A stretch of DNA of 64,000 nt, from NCBI RefSeq assembly GCF_004349315.1, contig NZ_SMLH01000010.1, positions 96,373 through 160,372 of the forward strand, in the 5' to 3' direction. Below are positions 1 through 8,822 of the stretch, piece by piece (the stretch's first letter is position 1; each line of letters starts with the position of its first letter). The DNA is from Flavobacterium ranwuense (GTDB lineage: Bacteria > Bacteroidota > Bacteroidia > Flavobacteriales > Flavobacteriaceae). The translations under genes and the position numbers were made by a program. The notes below the pieces were generated by a model that was not told the origin of the DNA, made no database searches, and saw only the letters and a list, made by a program, of their open reading frames with translations.

Positions 1-603
1 CGCAGCCTCCTTTACTTTTTCAAGATCTAAAGTTGGTTTTGGATTGTAACTTCTGATACCAGTGCATTTTTTATAACTAAATTCGATTTCGTCAAACTGA
101 GCATTTTTTGTAATATCAATTAATACTGGACCTGGACGACCTGATCTGGCGATATAAAATGCTTTTGCAATGATTTCAGGAATTTCTGAAGCCTCAGTAA
201 TTTGGTAATTCCATTTGGTTACCGGAGTTGAAATTCCAATAATATCTGTTTCCTGAAAAGCATCGGATCCCAATAAATGTTTTCCTACTTGTCCCGTGAT
301 ACAAACCATAGGAGTCGAATCGATTTGCGCATCAGCAATTCCTGTAACTAAATTTGTTGCTCCCGGACCTGAAGTTGCAATCGCAACTCCCACTTTCCCT
401 GTTGCTCTTGCAAAACCCTGTGCTGCATGAGTAGCGCCTTGTTCGTGACGTACTAAAACATGTTGCAATTGATCTTGAAATTTATATAATTCGTCATAAA
501 CAGGCATTATAGCTCCGCCTGGATAGCCATAAACCAAGTCTACTCCTTCTTCTAATAAGCATCTTATAACGGCTTCGGCGCCGGATATTTTATTGTTTTT
601 CAT
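1..603 (-). CDS. ilvB: Acetolactate synthase large subunit, 3' end outside window
   Basis: This catalyses the thiamine-diphosphate-dependent condensation of pyruvate with pyruvate or 2-oxobutyrate, the first common step of valine/leucine and isoleucine synthesis. The 201 visible codons run from an ATG at 603 with no stop before the window edge. The N-terminal TPP-binding domain is clear: GYPGG at residues 26-30, the catalytic glutamate in RHEQGA (Glu54), then a conserved TSGPGATN stretch. It lies 57 bp downstream of ilvD on the same strand with no terminator visible between, so it is probably co-transcribed and under the attenuator at 2369-2497. The remainder of the operon (ilvN, ilvC and others) would be expected beyond position 1, which is inference from family practice. 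Confidence 0.95.
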   Translation of the reverse strand, partial: MKNNKISGAEAVIRCLLEEGVDLVYGYPGGAIMPVYDELYKFQDQLQHVLVRHEQGATHAAQGFARATGKVGVAIATSGPGATNLVTGIADAQIDSTPMVCITGQVGKHLLGSDAFQETDIIGISTPVTKWNYQITEASEIPEIIAKAFYIARSGRPGPVLIDITKNAQFDEIEFSYKKCTGIRSYNPKPTLDLEKVKEAA

Positions 604-660
604 TTTTTATTTTTTAGCTATTGCAAATGTTTTAATGCAATTGCAATAGATTTTTTGATA

Positions 661-2334
661 TTATTTATCAGTTACACATCCTGTAGATGCACTTGAAACA
701 GATCTGGCATATTTTAACAAAACTCCTTTAGTAGCCTTTAAAGCCGGTTGAACCCAACTCGCTTTTCTAGCTGCAAATTCATCATCAGAAATTTTGAGAT
801 TTATTGTATTGTGTTTTGCATCAATAGTTATTATATCTCCATTCTTGACGAGTGCAATTCCACCTCCATCATAAGCTTCCGGTGTTACGTGACCTACCAC
901 GAATCCATGTGAACCTCCAGAGAACCTACCGTCAGTAATCAAAGCAACACTACTACCTAATCCCGCTCCCATAATGGCCGATGTAGGTTTTAGCATTTCA
1001 GGCATCCCTGGACCACCTTTTGGACCACAGTTCCTAATGACGACTACATCTCCTGGTTTTACCATTCCACTTTGAATACCTGGAATAACATCGAATTCCC
1101 CTTCAAAAACAACAGCAGTTCCTTCAAAATATTCTCCTTCTTTTCCGCTTATTTTGGCAACACAACCTTCTGAAGCAAGATTTCCATATAGTATTTGAAT
1201 GTTTCCAGTTGCTTTTAATGCTTTTTGAATTTCATGAATCACATCTTGTCCATCATTCAAATCTGGTACAGTTGCTAAATTTTCGGCCATTGTTTTTCCT
1301 GTTACAGTCAAACAATCTCCGTGAATAAATCCTTCTTTCAATAAATATTTCAGTACTGCAGGAACACCTCCAACAGCGTGCAAATCTTCCATCATGTATT
1401 TACCACTTGGCTTCAAATCAGCAAGTACTGGTGTTCTGTCACTTATTTCTTGAAAATCAGTTAAAGTAATTTCTACATCAACAGAATGTGCCATTGCAAT
1501 TAAATGCATTACCGCATTGGTCGAACCTCCTAACACTGCTACAAGTGTAATCGCATTTTCAAAAGCCTTACGAGTCATAATGTCTCTTGGCTTAATATCT
1601 TTTTCTAATAATACACGGATGGCGTTTCCAGCATCAAGACATTCTTGTCTTTTTTCTTGACTCAAAGCAGGATTTGAGGAACTGTATGGTAAACTCATTC
1701 CTAATGCTTCAATTGCTGATGACATCGTATTAGCTGTGTACATTCCGCCACAAGCACCCGCTCCGGGACATGAATTTTGAATAACCCCTTTAAAATCTTC
1801 CGGAGTTATAGTCTTATTGAATTTTTTTCCTAATGCTTCAAAAGCAGACACAATATTCAAAGATTCTCCTTTCCATTTTCCAGAGTGAATTGTTCCTCCG
1901 TAAACCATAAGTGCTGGGCGATTTACTCTTCCCATAGCAATTAAGGCTCCAGGCATATTTTTATCACAACCAGGAATTGCAATCAAACTATCATACCATT
2001 GCGCTCCCATTACTGTTTCGATAGAATCCGCAATTACATCACGAGAAACTAATGAAAAACGCATCCCATCTGTACCATTCGAAATACCGTCACTGACACC
2101 AATTGTATTAAAAATCAAACCGACTAAATCAGCATTCCAAACCCCTTTTTTTACATCTTTTGCAAGATCATTTAAGTGCATGTTACACGTATTTCCTTCG
2201 TAACCCATGCTTACGATTCCTACCTGTGCTTTTTTTAAATCTTCCTCAGTCAAACCAATTCCATACAACATCGCTTGCGCTGCAGGTTGTGTTTCATCTT
2301 GTGTTATGGTCTTGCTGTATTTATTTAATTCCAT
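661..2334 (-). CDS. ilvD: Dihydroxy-acid dehydratase
   Basis: The enzyme dehydrates 2,3-dihydroxy-isovalerate or 2,3-dihydroxy-3-methylvalerate to the 2-oxo acids, the third step of valine and isoleucine synthesis, in the cytosol with an Fe-S cluster. The 557-residue length is normal for the family. Cluster-binding cysteines are recognisable at Cys50 (GNTCNMH), Cys123 (GCDKNMPG) and Cys195 in the CPGAGACGG motif at 189-197. It is the first structural gene after the leader region at 2335-2608, which holds an Ile/Val leader peptide and an intrinsic terminator, so its expression is very likely attenuated when charged Ile/Val tRNA is plentiful. ilvB follows directly. The start at 2334 gives the expected N-terminus. 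Confidence 0.97.
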   Translation of the reverse strand: MELNKYSKTITQDETQPAAQAMLYGIGLTEEDLKKAQVGIVSMGYEGNTCNMHLNDLAKDVKKGVWNADLVGLIFNTIGVSDGISNGTDGMRFSLVSRDVIADSIETVMGAQWYDSLIAIPGCDKNMPGALIAMGRVNRPALMVYGGTIHSGKWKGESLNIVSAFEALGKKFNKTITPEDFKGVIQNSCPGAGACGGMYTANTMSSAIEALGMSLPYSSSNPALSQEKRQECLDAGNAIRVLLEKDIKPRDIMTRKAFENAITLVAVLGGSTNAVMHLIAMAHSVDVEITLTDFQEISDRTPVLADLKPSGKYMMEDLHAVGGVPAVLKYLLKEGFIHGDCLTVTGKTMAENLATVPDLNDGQDVIHEIQKALKATGNIQILYGNLASEGCVAKISGKEGEYFEGTAVVFEGEFDVIPGIQSGMVKPGDVVVIRNCGPKGGPGMPEMLKPTSAIMGAGLGSSVALITDGRFSGGSHGFVVGHVTPEAYDGGGIALVKNGDIITIDAKHNTINLKISDDEFAARKASWVQPALKATKGVLLKYARSVSSASTGCVTDK

Positions 2335-2368
2335 TATTTATGTTTGTTTGTGTATTTAAATTTATTCC

Positions 2369-2402
2369 CAAAAAAAAACCTCCCAAATAGATGGGAGGTT
2401 TT
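2369..2402 (-). terminator. Attenuator terminator in front of ilvD
   Basis: On the minus strand a 9-bp perfect stem, AACCTCCCA pairing with TGGGAGGTT (arms 2392-2400 and 2377-2385), is followed by a run of U residues. It stands between the leader peptide and ilvD, which is translated in the same direction, so it is placed to stop transcription before the structural genes instead of after them. Confidence 0.85.
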
Positions 2403-2422
2403 AAATATTTTTTTAATTATAT

Positions 2423-2497
2423 CTATACCATTCCCTCTGCACATGTGATAATCACATTGACATTAATAATTGAAGAAATAATAGATACGATTTGCAT
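2423..2497 (-). CDS. ilv operon leader peptide (attenuation)
   Basis: A 24-codon ORF reads MQIVSIISSIINVNVIITCA followed by EGMV and a stop. Eleven of 24 residues are isoleucine or valine (7 Ile, 4 Val), as expected of a leader whose translation senses Ile/Val-tRNA charging. The ORF begins 20 bp after a TAnnTTTG -7 element (2517-2524) and ends 21 bp before the terminator hairpin at 2377-2400. Within it, the RNA for positions 2457-2443 is self-complementary (ATGTG, loop, CACAT) and could be the pause hairpin. The mechanism is known for enteric ilv operons; its use here is inferred from position, composition and hairpins. No antiterminator of comparable strength could be drawn by eye. Confidence 0.85.
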   Translation of the reverse strand: MQIVSIISSIINVNVIITCAEGMV

Positions 2498-2516
2498 TTT
2501 TTATTTTTATTTGCGT

Positions 2517-2524
2517 CAAAAGTA
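2517..2524 (-). promoter_or_regulatory. -7 promoter element of the ilvD-ilvB leader
   Basis: TACTTTTG on the minus strand matches the Bacteroidota -7 consensus TAnnTTTG and lies 20 bp before the leader-peptide ATG. No good -33 TTG at the usual 19-bp distance was seen, which could indicate need for an activator. Confidence 0.5.
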
Positions 2525-2566
2525 TAAAAACAAATAGAACTAAAAAAAATATAACCTCAATATTAT

Positions 2567-2591
2567 ATGCATTTTCAATTATTAAATGCAT
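2567..2591. promoter_or_regulatory. Inverted repeat upstream of the ilv promoter
   Basis: ATGCATTT (2567-2574) and AAATGCAT (2584-2591) form a perfect 8-bp dyad with a 9-bp spacer, about 45 bp upstream of the -7 element and just after leuB. The position suits an activator or Lrp-type site; the binding protein is unknown. Confidence 0.35.
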
Positions 2592-2608
2592 TTTTTGATT
2601 ATTGTTTG

Positions 2609-3724
2609 TTAAACAATAGTCGATTGTCCTATATAGACATTGTCACTTTTAAAATATAAATCGTCTTTACTTAAAATATAATTTGAAATAAAGTCACCCA
2701 CTTCATTTGTTCCAAATTTTGAATAAGGATTCAAATCTGCTGTGACTACATTTAATTCAATTGCTTTATGTACTGCTTCGTATACTCTTTGCGATTCCAC
2801 TTGAAGTCCAAAATGTTCCAAAAGCATTGCCGCAGATAGTATTGAAGCAATCGGATTAGCGATGTTTTTTCTTTTAGCTTCTGGATAGGAACCGTGAATA
2901 GGTTCAAAAAGGGCATTTGAATTTCCTAAAGATGCGGATGGTAATAATCCTATTGAACCCGTAATTACACTTGCTTCATCAGATAAAATATCACCAAATA
3001 AATTTTCGGTCAGAATGACATCAAATTGTTTTGGATTAATAATTATTTGCATTGCAGCAGTATCAACAAAAAGAAAATCTAAGGTTACATCAGGATATCC
3101 TTCACCAATTTCTGTCACTACTTTTCTCCATAATCTTGATGTTTCAAGGATACTGGCTTTGTCAACCAAAGTCACCTTTTTTTGCCTTTTTTGAGCAGTT
3201 CTAAAAGCTAAATGACTGATTCTTATAATCTCTTCTTCGGAATATTCACATAAATCAGACGCTAATGTTCCTTGTTTATTGATCTTTTTCTCGCTGAAAT
3301 AAGATCCTCCCGAAATTTCTCTGAAGATTATAAAATCAACGCCTTCAATTATTTTTCTTTTTAAAGGAGATAAATCCAATAAGTCATTGTATGGTTTTAT
3401 AGGTCTTATATTTGCATACAATCCTAGCGCTTGTCTCAATTTTAATAATCCTTGTATAGGACGTAGTTTTGAATCTGAATTGATATCGTATTTTGAATCA
3501 TCAACAGCCCCAAACAATATAGCATCAGTATTCAAACAAAGGTTTAATGTTTGTTCCGGCAAAGGATTCCCTGTTTTTTCAATAGCAACAGCACCAATAA
3601 GAGCGTCTTCAAAAACAAACTCATGATCGAAAACCACACCAATTGCATACAACGCTTTTTTTGCTTGTAAAATTACCTCCGGACCTATTCCGTCTCCTGA
3701 AAGTACTGCTATTTTTAAGTTCAT
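2609..3724 (-). CDS. leuB: 3-Isopropylmalate dehydrogenase
   Basis: This oxidatively decarboxylates 3-isopropylmalate to 2-oxo-4-methylvalerate with NAD+, the third step of leucine synthesis. The 371 residues carry the family landmarks: GDGIGPEV at 10-17, the substrate-binding arginine and catalytic tyrosine in the FREISGGSYF segment (Arg135, Tyr142), the catalytic lysine in VDKAS (Lys189), and metal-binding aspartates Asp221, Asp245 and Asp249 (LFGDILSDE). It follows leuA by 39 bp on the same strand and is likely in one transcript with it. leuC and leuD are not in the window. Confidence 0.96.
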   Translation of the reverse strand: MNLKIAVLSGDGIGPEVILQAKKALYAIGVVFDHEFVFEDALIGAVAIEKTGNPLPEQTLNLCLNTDAILFGAVDDSKYDINSDSKLRPIQGLLKLRQALGLYANIRPIKPYNDLLDLSPLKRKIIEGVDFIIFREISGGSYFSEKKINKQGTLASDLCEYSEEEIIRISHLAFRTAQKRQKKVTLVDKASILETSRLWRKVVTEIGEGYPDVTLDFLFVDTAAMQIIINPKQFDVILTENLFGDILSDEASVITGSIGLLPSASLGNSNALFEPIHGSYPEAKRKNIANPIASILSAAMLLEHFGLQVESQRVYEAVHKAIELNVVTADLNPYSKFGTNEVGDFISNYILSKDDLYFKSDNVYIGQSTIV

Positions 3725-3763
3725 AATAGTAAGATTTAGATTTTAATAGAAATCAAAATATTT

Positions 3764-4945
<1,182 letters not shown>

Positions 4946-4974
4946 TTATTTAATGTAATTTCACATCTTGATAA

Positions 4975-4982
4975 CAAAAATA
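4975..4982 (-). promoter_or_regulatory. -7 promoter element of leuA-leuB
   Basis: TATTTTTG on the minus strand matches TAnnTTTG and lies 29 bp before the leuA ATG, in the 148-bp region divergent with the gene at 5094. No leucine-rich leader peptide was found here, unlike the ilv leader. Confidence 0.45.
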
Positions 4983-5093
4983 TCTTTCATTACTTTAATA
5001 TAAAACTCAATTTAATGAAATATACTGCTTATAAAGCAAACAATAACTTTATAAACAATTGATTTACAACATATTAAGCTACTCTATTTTACA

Positions 5094-6638
5094 ATGGCTA
5101 ACCATCAAAAAGATTTCTTATTTGTATTAATAAAATCCCTTTCAAAATCTGAAAAAAGACAATTCAAGATTTTTGCAAGCCGATTGGAAACCAGTTCCAA
5201 TACAAAATTCATCGAATTATTCAATATTTTAGACAAATCAGAAGTCTATGATGAGAAACTAATTCTGAAAAGCGGTATCATTAAAAAAGTACAATTATCG
5301 AATCTAAAATCATACTTGTACAAGCAAATTTTAGTGAGCATCCGATTGAATATTCCCAGCCAGAATATTCGGTATCAGCTGAGAGAGCAAATTGATTTTG
5401 CTGCCATATTGTACAATAAAGGGTTATACAAGCAGAGTTTAAAAATTTTGGATAAAACAAAAATTTTAGCTTTAGAAAATGATGAAAAACTCATGGCTTA
5501 TGAAATTGTAGAATTCGAAAAGCTTATTGAATCACAATATATAACACGAAGTATTCAAGGACGCGCTGATGAATTGGTTATTCAGGCCAAAGAATTAAAT
5601 TACCGCAATACCATTTCCAGTAAATTGTCTAATTTATCGTTGCAACTGTACGGCATTATGCTTAAAACCGGTTATGTAAAAAGTGACGAAGAATATAAAT
5701 ATATAGACGACTATTTCAACAAACACATTTCTAAATTTGATGATAAAAAATTCGGTTTTAGAGAAAAATATTGGTTTTATAATGCTTATCTCTGGAGAAG
5801 TTTCTTAGTACAGGATTTTCTTTCCTGTTATAAATACGCTTTAAAATGGGTGACACTTTTTTATGATAACCCAAGTATGATTCATTTGAATCCTGTATTT
5901 TTCTTAAAAGGAAACCATTATTTATTGGAGTCTTTATATATGTTGAAGTACAAATCAAAATTCAAAAAGTATTTATCGCTTCTGGAAGATACCATAAAAG
6001 ATTCTCATTTCCCAGTGAATGATAATATCGCGTCATTATCATTTTTATATGTCTATAATAATAAATTGAATTACCATATTCTGGAAGGTACCTTTGCCGA
6101 AAGTGAATACTTAATTCCCGAAGTATTAAATAAATTAAAAATTCACACGGACCATCTTGATGAACATCACGAAATGTTGTTCTATTATAAATTTGCGTCA
6201 ATTTATTTTGGGAACGAAAAATATGCGGAATGTATCTTTTATTTAGAGAAAATCATAAACAACAAAAATCTTTCGATGCGAGAAGATTTAATGTGTTTTG
6301 CCAGAATACTGTGTTTGATTGCTCATTATGAATTAGGAAAAGATTATTATTTGGAAAATCAGTTAAAAAACACCTATAAATTCCTAATCAAAATGAATGA
6401 TTTACATGAAGTACAAAAAGAAATCATTAAGTTTTTGAAAAATTTAAACGCCATTTATCCAACAGATATCAAAAAGGAGTTTATAAAAATGAGAGCAAGA
6501 TTTATCGAATTGGAAAAAAACACCTACGAAAAAAGGGCTTTTCTGTATTTAGATATTATTTCTTGGCTCGAAAGCAAAATTGAAAACCGAAAAATAAGTG
6601 ATATTATTAAAGAAAAAGCCAAATTGATTAATCGATAA
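5094..6638 (+). CDS. Helical TPR-like protein of unknown function
   Basis: The product is a 514-residue, probably cytosolic protein without signal peptide or obvious membrane segment. It is rich in Leu, Lys, Tyr and Glu, and its regular spacing of aromatic/aliphatic residues with short polar turns suggests stacked alpha-helical (TPR/SEL1-like) repeats from about residue 60 to the C-terminus. No catalytic motif was recognised. It is transcribed away from leuA across a 148-bp region and ends at a strong bidirectional terminator (6652-6678), so it is a single-gene unit. A scaffold or protein-interaction role is only a guess from the fold. Confidence 0.75.
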   Translation: MANHQKDFLFVLIKSLSKSEKRQFKIFASRLETSSNTKFIELFNILDKSEVYDEKLILKSGIIKKVQLSNLKSYLYKQILVSIRLNIPSQNIRYQLREQIDFAAILYNKGLYKQSLKILDKTKILALENDEKLMAYEIVEFEKLIESQYITRSIQGRADELVIQAKELNYRNTISSKLSNLSLQLYGIMLKTGYVKSDEEYKYIDDYFNKHISKFDDKKFGFREKYWFYNAYLWRSFLVQDFLSCYKYALKWVTLFYDNPSMIHLNPVFFLKGNHYLLESLYMLKYKSKFKKYLSLLEDTIKDSHFPVNDNIASLSFLYVYNNKLNYHILEGTFAESEYLIPEVLNKLKIHTDHLDEHHEMLFYYKFASIYFGNEKYAECIFYLEKIINNKNLSMREDLMCFARILCLIAHYELGKDYYLENQLKNTYKFLIKMNDLHEVQKEIIKFLKNLNAIYPTDIKKEFIKMRARFIELEKNTYEKRAFLYLDIISWLESKIENRKISDIIKEKAKLINR

Positions 6639-6651
6639 GACTTTATATGAC

Positions 6652-6678
6652 AAAAGGAGGCTTTTAGCCTCCTTTTTG
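6652..6678. terminator. Bidirectional intrinsic terminator
   Basis: AAAAGGAGGC (6652-6661), a 5-nt loop and GCCTCCTTTT form a 10-bp stem with T-rich ends on both strands. It serves the plus gene ending at 6638 and the minus gene ending at 6731. Confidence 0.85.
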
Positions 6679-6730
6679 TTAACTTATAATATTTAAAAAA
6701 TTAAAATATCGAAGAGTACTACCCCAATTA

Positions 6731-7021
6731 TTAAGCTAATTTCTCGGTTCTGTGAATAACGGGTACTTCTTGCAACAATGGTTTAGCCTTTTTGAAAAAA
6801 GAAATAAGATACGATTGCTCATTATGAAGCTTTAATCCCGCCTCATTTTCCCAAACTTCGTGAAAAATAAAAATCGTTGACTCTTCCATATTTTGATGCA
6901 AATCATATTGCAAACAAGCCGCTTCTTTAGTGGAATTTTGAACCAAATCAAGTAAAAGTGATTTCAAGGTGTCTTTACTTTCCGGTTTGCTTTTTAGAAT
7001 AACTGTTAGATTTATTGGCAT
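6731..7021 (-). CDS. Antibiotic biosynthesis monooxygenase (ABM) domain protein, YgiN-like
   Basis: A 96-residue ferredoxin-like dimeric alpha/beta-barrel protein of the ABM superfamily. The signs are the LTVILKSKPE start, the central DLHQNMEESTIFIFHEVW segment and the LHNEQSYLISFFKK helix typical of YgiN-type quinol monooxygenases. Its ATG lies 2 bp after the stop of the MdaB-like quinone reductase gene. In E. coli, mdaB and ygiN are neighbours and have been proposed to act in a quinol/quinone redox cycle; the same pairing here supports that role by inference. The divergent LysR gene at 7714 probably controls the pair. Confidence 0.85.
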   Translation of the reverse strand: MPINLTVILKSKPESKDTLKSLLLDLVQNSTKEAACLQYDLHQNMEESTIFIFHEVWENEAGLKLHNEQSYLISFFKKAKPLLQEVPVIHRTEKLA

Positions 7022-7023
7022 AA

Positions 7024-7617
7024 TTAATTTAAAAATAATTGGGCTAAATGGTTTTGATACAATTTAAGATCATTTTCAACATTTGCATTTTTTTCTATAT
7101 CATGAAAATGAATACTTTGTAACGGTTTCATGCCTGTAAAAGCGTTCATTCTGTGAAAACCAAATAACGGTCCTTCATCCACACTGTGCTGATTAAAAAA
7201 TTCTCCGGGTAAAGTAAAAGCTTCTTTTGGTGCATTCCAAGAGGTAGTCAGCATATATTTTTTGCCGTGGAGCATTCCTCCTGTTCCATAATTAATTGTT
7301 GGATTTTCAGCGGAACGTCCGTCACTTTTATAAATTCCTTTGGCGTGACCTTCAGTAAAAACGACATCAATGTATTTTTTAAATCCATGTGGCAACTGAA
7401 ACCACCATATTGGCGTGTGGTAAATAATTACATCAGCCCAAACAAATTTTTCGACTTCAGAAACTGGATTGTAATCGTCATTAATATTGGTTGTTTTTAT
7501 TTCAAAAGCGGTATTATTTTTGAAAAAATTCAAGGTTTTATTCGAAATGGTTTCATTAAACCTTCCTCCAGAATGGCCAAACTTTTGTCCCCCATTGATT
7601 ATAAATATTTTTGTCAT
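7024..7617 (-). CDS. mdaB: NAD(P)H:quinone oxidoreductase, MdaB-like flavoprotein
   Basis: A 197-residue flavodoxin-fold protein. The N-terminus (IFIINGGQKFGHSGG) provides the FMN/FAD phosphate loop. The segment around residues 60-80 (WADVIIYHTPIWWFQLPHGF) and the YGTGGMLHGKKYMLTTSWNA segment are characteristic of the MdaB/KefF family, which reduces quinones by two electrons. It starts the two-gene operon with the YgiN-like gene. On the minus strand TAACTTTG (7643-7650) is a good -7 promoter element 26 bp before the ATG, facing away from the LysR gene. Substrate unknown. Confidence 0.88.
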   Translation of the reverse strand: MTKIFIINGGQKFGHSGGRFNETISNKTLNFFKNNTAFEIKTTNINDDYNPVSEVEKFVWADVIIYHTPIWWFQLPHGFKKYIDVVFTEGHAKGIYKSDGRSAENPTINYGTGGMLHGKKYMLTTSWNAPKEAFTLPGEFFNQHSVDEGPLFGFHRMNAFTGMKPLQSIHFHDIEKNANVENDLKLYQNHLAQLFLN

Positions 7618-7642
7618 GATTTATGTTTTTAATTTGATGGTG

Positions 7643-7694
7643 CAAAGTTAGAACGATAAAGTCTATTATTAAAATAACTTAATTCATACCTTTG
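7643..7694. promoter_or_regulatory. Divergent promoters of mdaB-like and LysR genes
   Basis: TAACTTTG on the minus strand (7643-7650) and TACCTTTG on the plus strand (7687-7694) both match TAnnTTTG. Between them an imperfect dyad (AAGT-C-TATT ... AATAACTT, about 7659-7680) could bind the LysR protein. The operator assignment is inference. Confidence 0.5.
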
Positions 7695-7713
7695 TATCAT
7701 AATTATAATAGTT

Positions 7714-8607
7714 ATGGTAAATTTAGAATGGTATCGTACGTTTAAAGCGGTTTATAAAACAGGAACGTTGACTAATGCAGCAGAAGTATTATTTATTTCC
7801 CAACCTGGAGTGAGTCTGCATTTGAGTTCATTGGAAAATTATGTGGGTTATAAATTATTTGACCGAACAGGTCGAAAAATGGTTCCCACCGAAAAAGGAA
7901 AAGTGCTCTACAATTTCATCATTGAAGCATTAACCAAACTGGAAGAAGCCGAAAAAAATTTTCAAAGAAGCACTGAGAAAAATACGCCAACCATAAGTGT
8001 GGGAATGTGTTTTGAAACTTTCCAAATTACATTGGAACAGTATATTTCGACCTTGCCATTTAATGTTATTATTCAATTTGGTGAATATCCGGAAATGGTT
8101 GAGAGTTTAGAAAAAGGCATTTTGGATTTAATTATCACGCCACAAATGGTAGTTAAAAACGCAATCGAATACCAGGCATTTTCATCAGAAACTATTGTAC
8201 TTGTTGGCGGAAGCGAAATTGACGATTTGGAATTCAATTCGATAGAAAAACAGGAAAGTATTCAAGAAATTGAGCTTTGGCTGAAACAACAAAAATGGTA
8301 CGGAACCACAGGAGACATGGAGCATTTACGCCGTTTTTGGCAGCTAAACTTTAATAAACATCCTGATTTCAGACCCAATTATATTGTTCCAAATCTAAAC
8401 TCAATAATCCGTTGTTTAAGCAGTGGTAAGGGATTAGCTGTTGTTCCTGATTTCCTTTGCCGAAAAGAAATTGACAACGGTTCTATTAAAATGATTTGGG
8501 AAGGAAAAACTCCACTGAAAAACACACTCTATTTCGCCACCAGAAAAAAAACAATGTATCAGGAAGAAATAGCGCTAATTAAGAAAATATTTTTGGAATT
8601 AAATTAA
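7714..8607 (+). CDS. LysR-family transcriptional regulator
   Basis: The 297-residue protein has the N-terminal winged helix-turn-helix of LysR regulators: WYRTFKAVYKTGTLTNAAE, then SQPGVSLHLSSLENYVGYKL and FDRTGRKMVPTEKG within residues 5-60. A C-terminal periplasmic-binding-type effector domain follows. Divergent placement next to the quinone reductase/monooxygenase pair is the classical arrangement for a LysR protein and its target, so it probably senses a quinone or electrophile. The ligand is not deducible. The start at 7714 follows its -7 element (7687-7694) by 19 bp. Confidence 0.9.
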   Translation: MVNLEWYRTFKAVYKTGTLTNAAEVLFISQPGVSLHLSSLENYVGYKLFDRTGRKMVPTEKGKVLYNFIIEALTKLEEAEKNFQRSTEKNTPTISVGMCFETFQITLEQYISTLPFNVIIQFGEYPEMVESLEKGILDLIITPQMVVKNAIEYQAFSSETIVLVGGSEIDDLEFNSIEKQESIQEIELWLKQQKWYGTTGDMEHLRRFWQLNFNKHPDFRPNYIVPNLNSIIRCLSSGKGLAVVPDFLCRKEIDNGSIKMIWEGKTPLKNTLYFATRKKTMYQEEIALIKKIFLELN

Positions 8608-8664
8608 AACACTACGTTTAAAAAATATTTATTACTTTTAAGGTATACTTAAAAATTTAAAATT

Positions 8665-8781
8665 ATGAACGGATTTTTTAAAACACTAATAGCAGGTTAC
8701 GGAGCCAAAAAACTAGGCGGAGGTTGTATTGGGACAATTATATTATTTATAATTATCTATTGGATATTAGGTTATTTTTAG
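8665..8781 (+). CDS. 38-residue small membrane protein
   Basis: A short ORF reads MNGFFKTLIAGYGAKKLGGG followed by CIGTIILFIIIYWILGYF and a stop. The C-terminal 17 residues are strongly hydrophobic and fit one transmembrane helix, with a glycine-rich basic linker before it. It starts 57 bp after the LysR gene. The organised amphipathic/linker/TM pattern and clean start and stop suggest a real gene. From memory, similar short proteins occur in flavobacterial genomes, but I could not verify this. Function unknown. Confidence 0.6.
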   Translation: MNGFFKTLIAGYGAKKLGGGCIGTIILFIIIYWILGYF

Positions 8782-8822
8782 AATTAAAACTCTAAAAACA
8801 ACCTTATTTAAGATTTAAATAT

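Noticed and set aside
2160..2390. 76-codon plus-strand ORF over the ilvD 5' end and attenuator
   Set aside because: It is antisense to the ilvD start and the leader hairpin, with no promoter; a shadow ORF.
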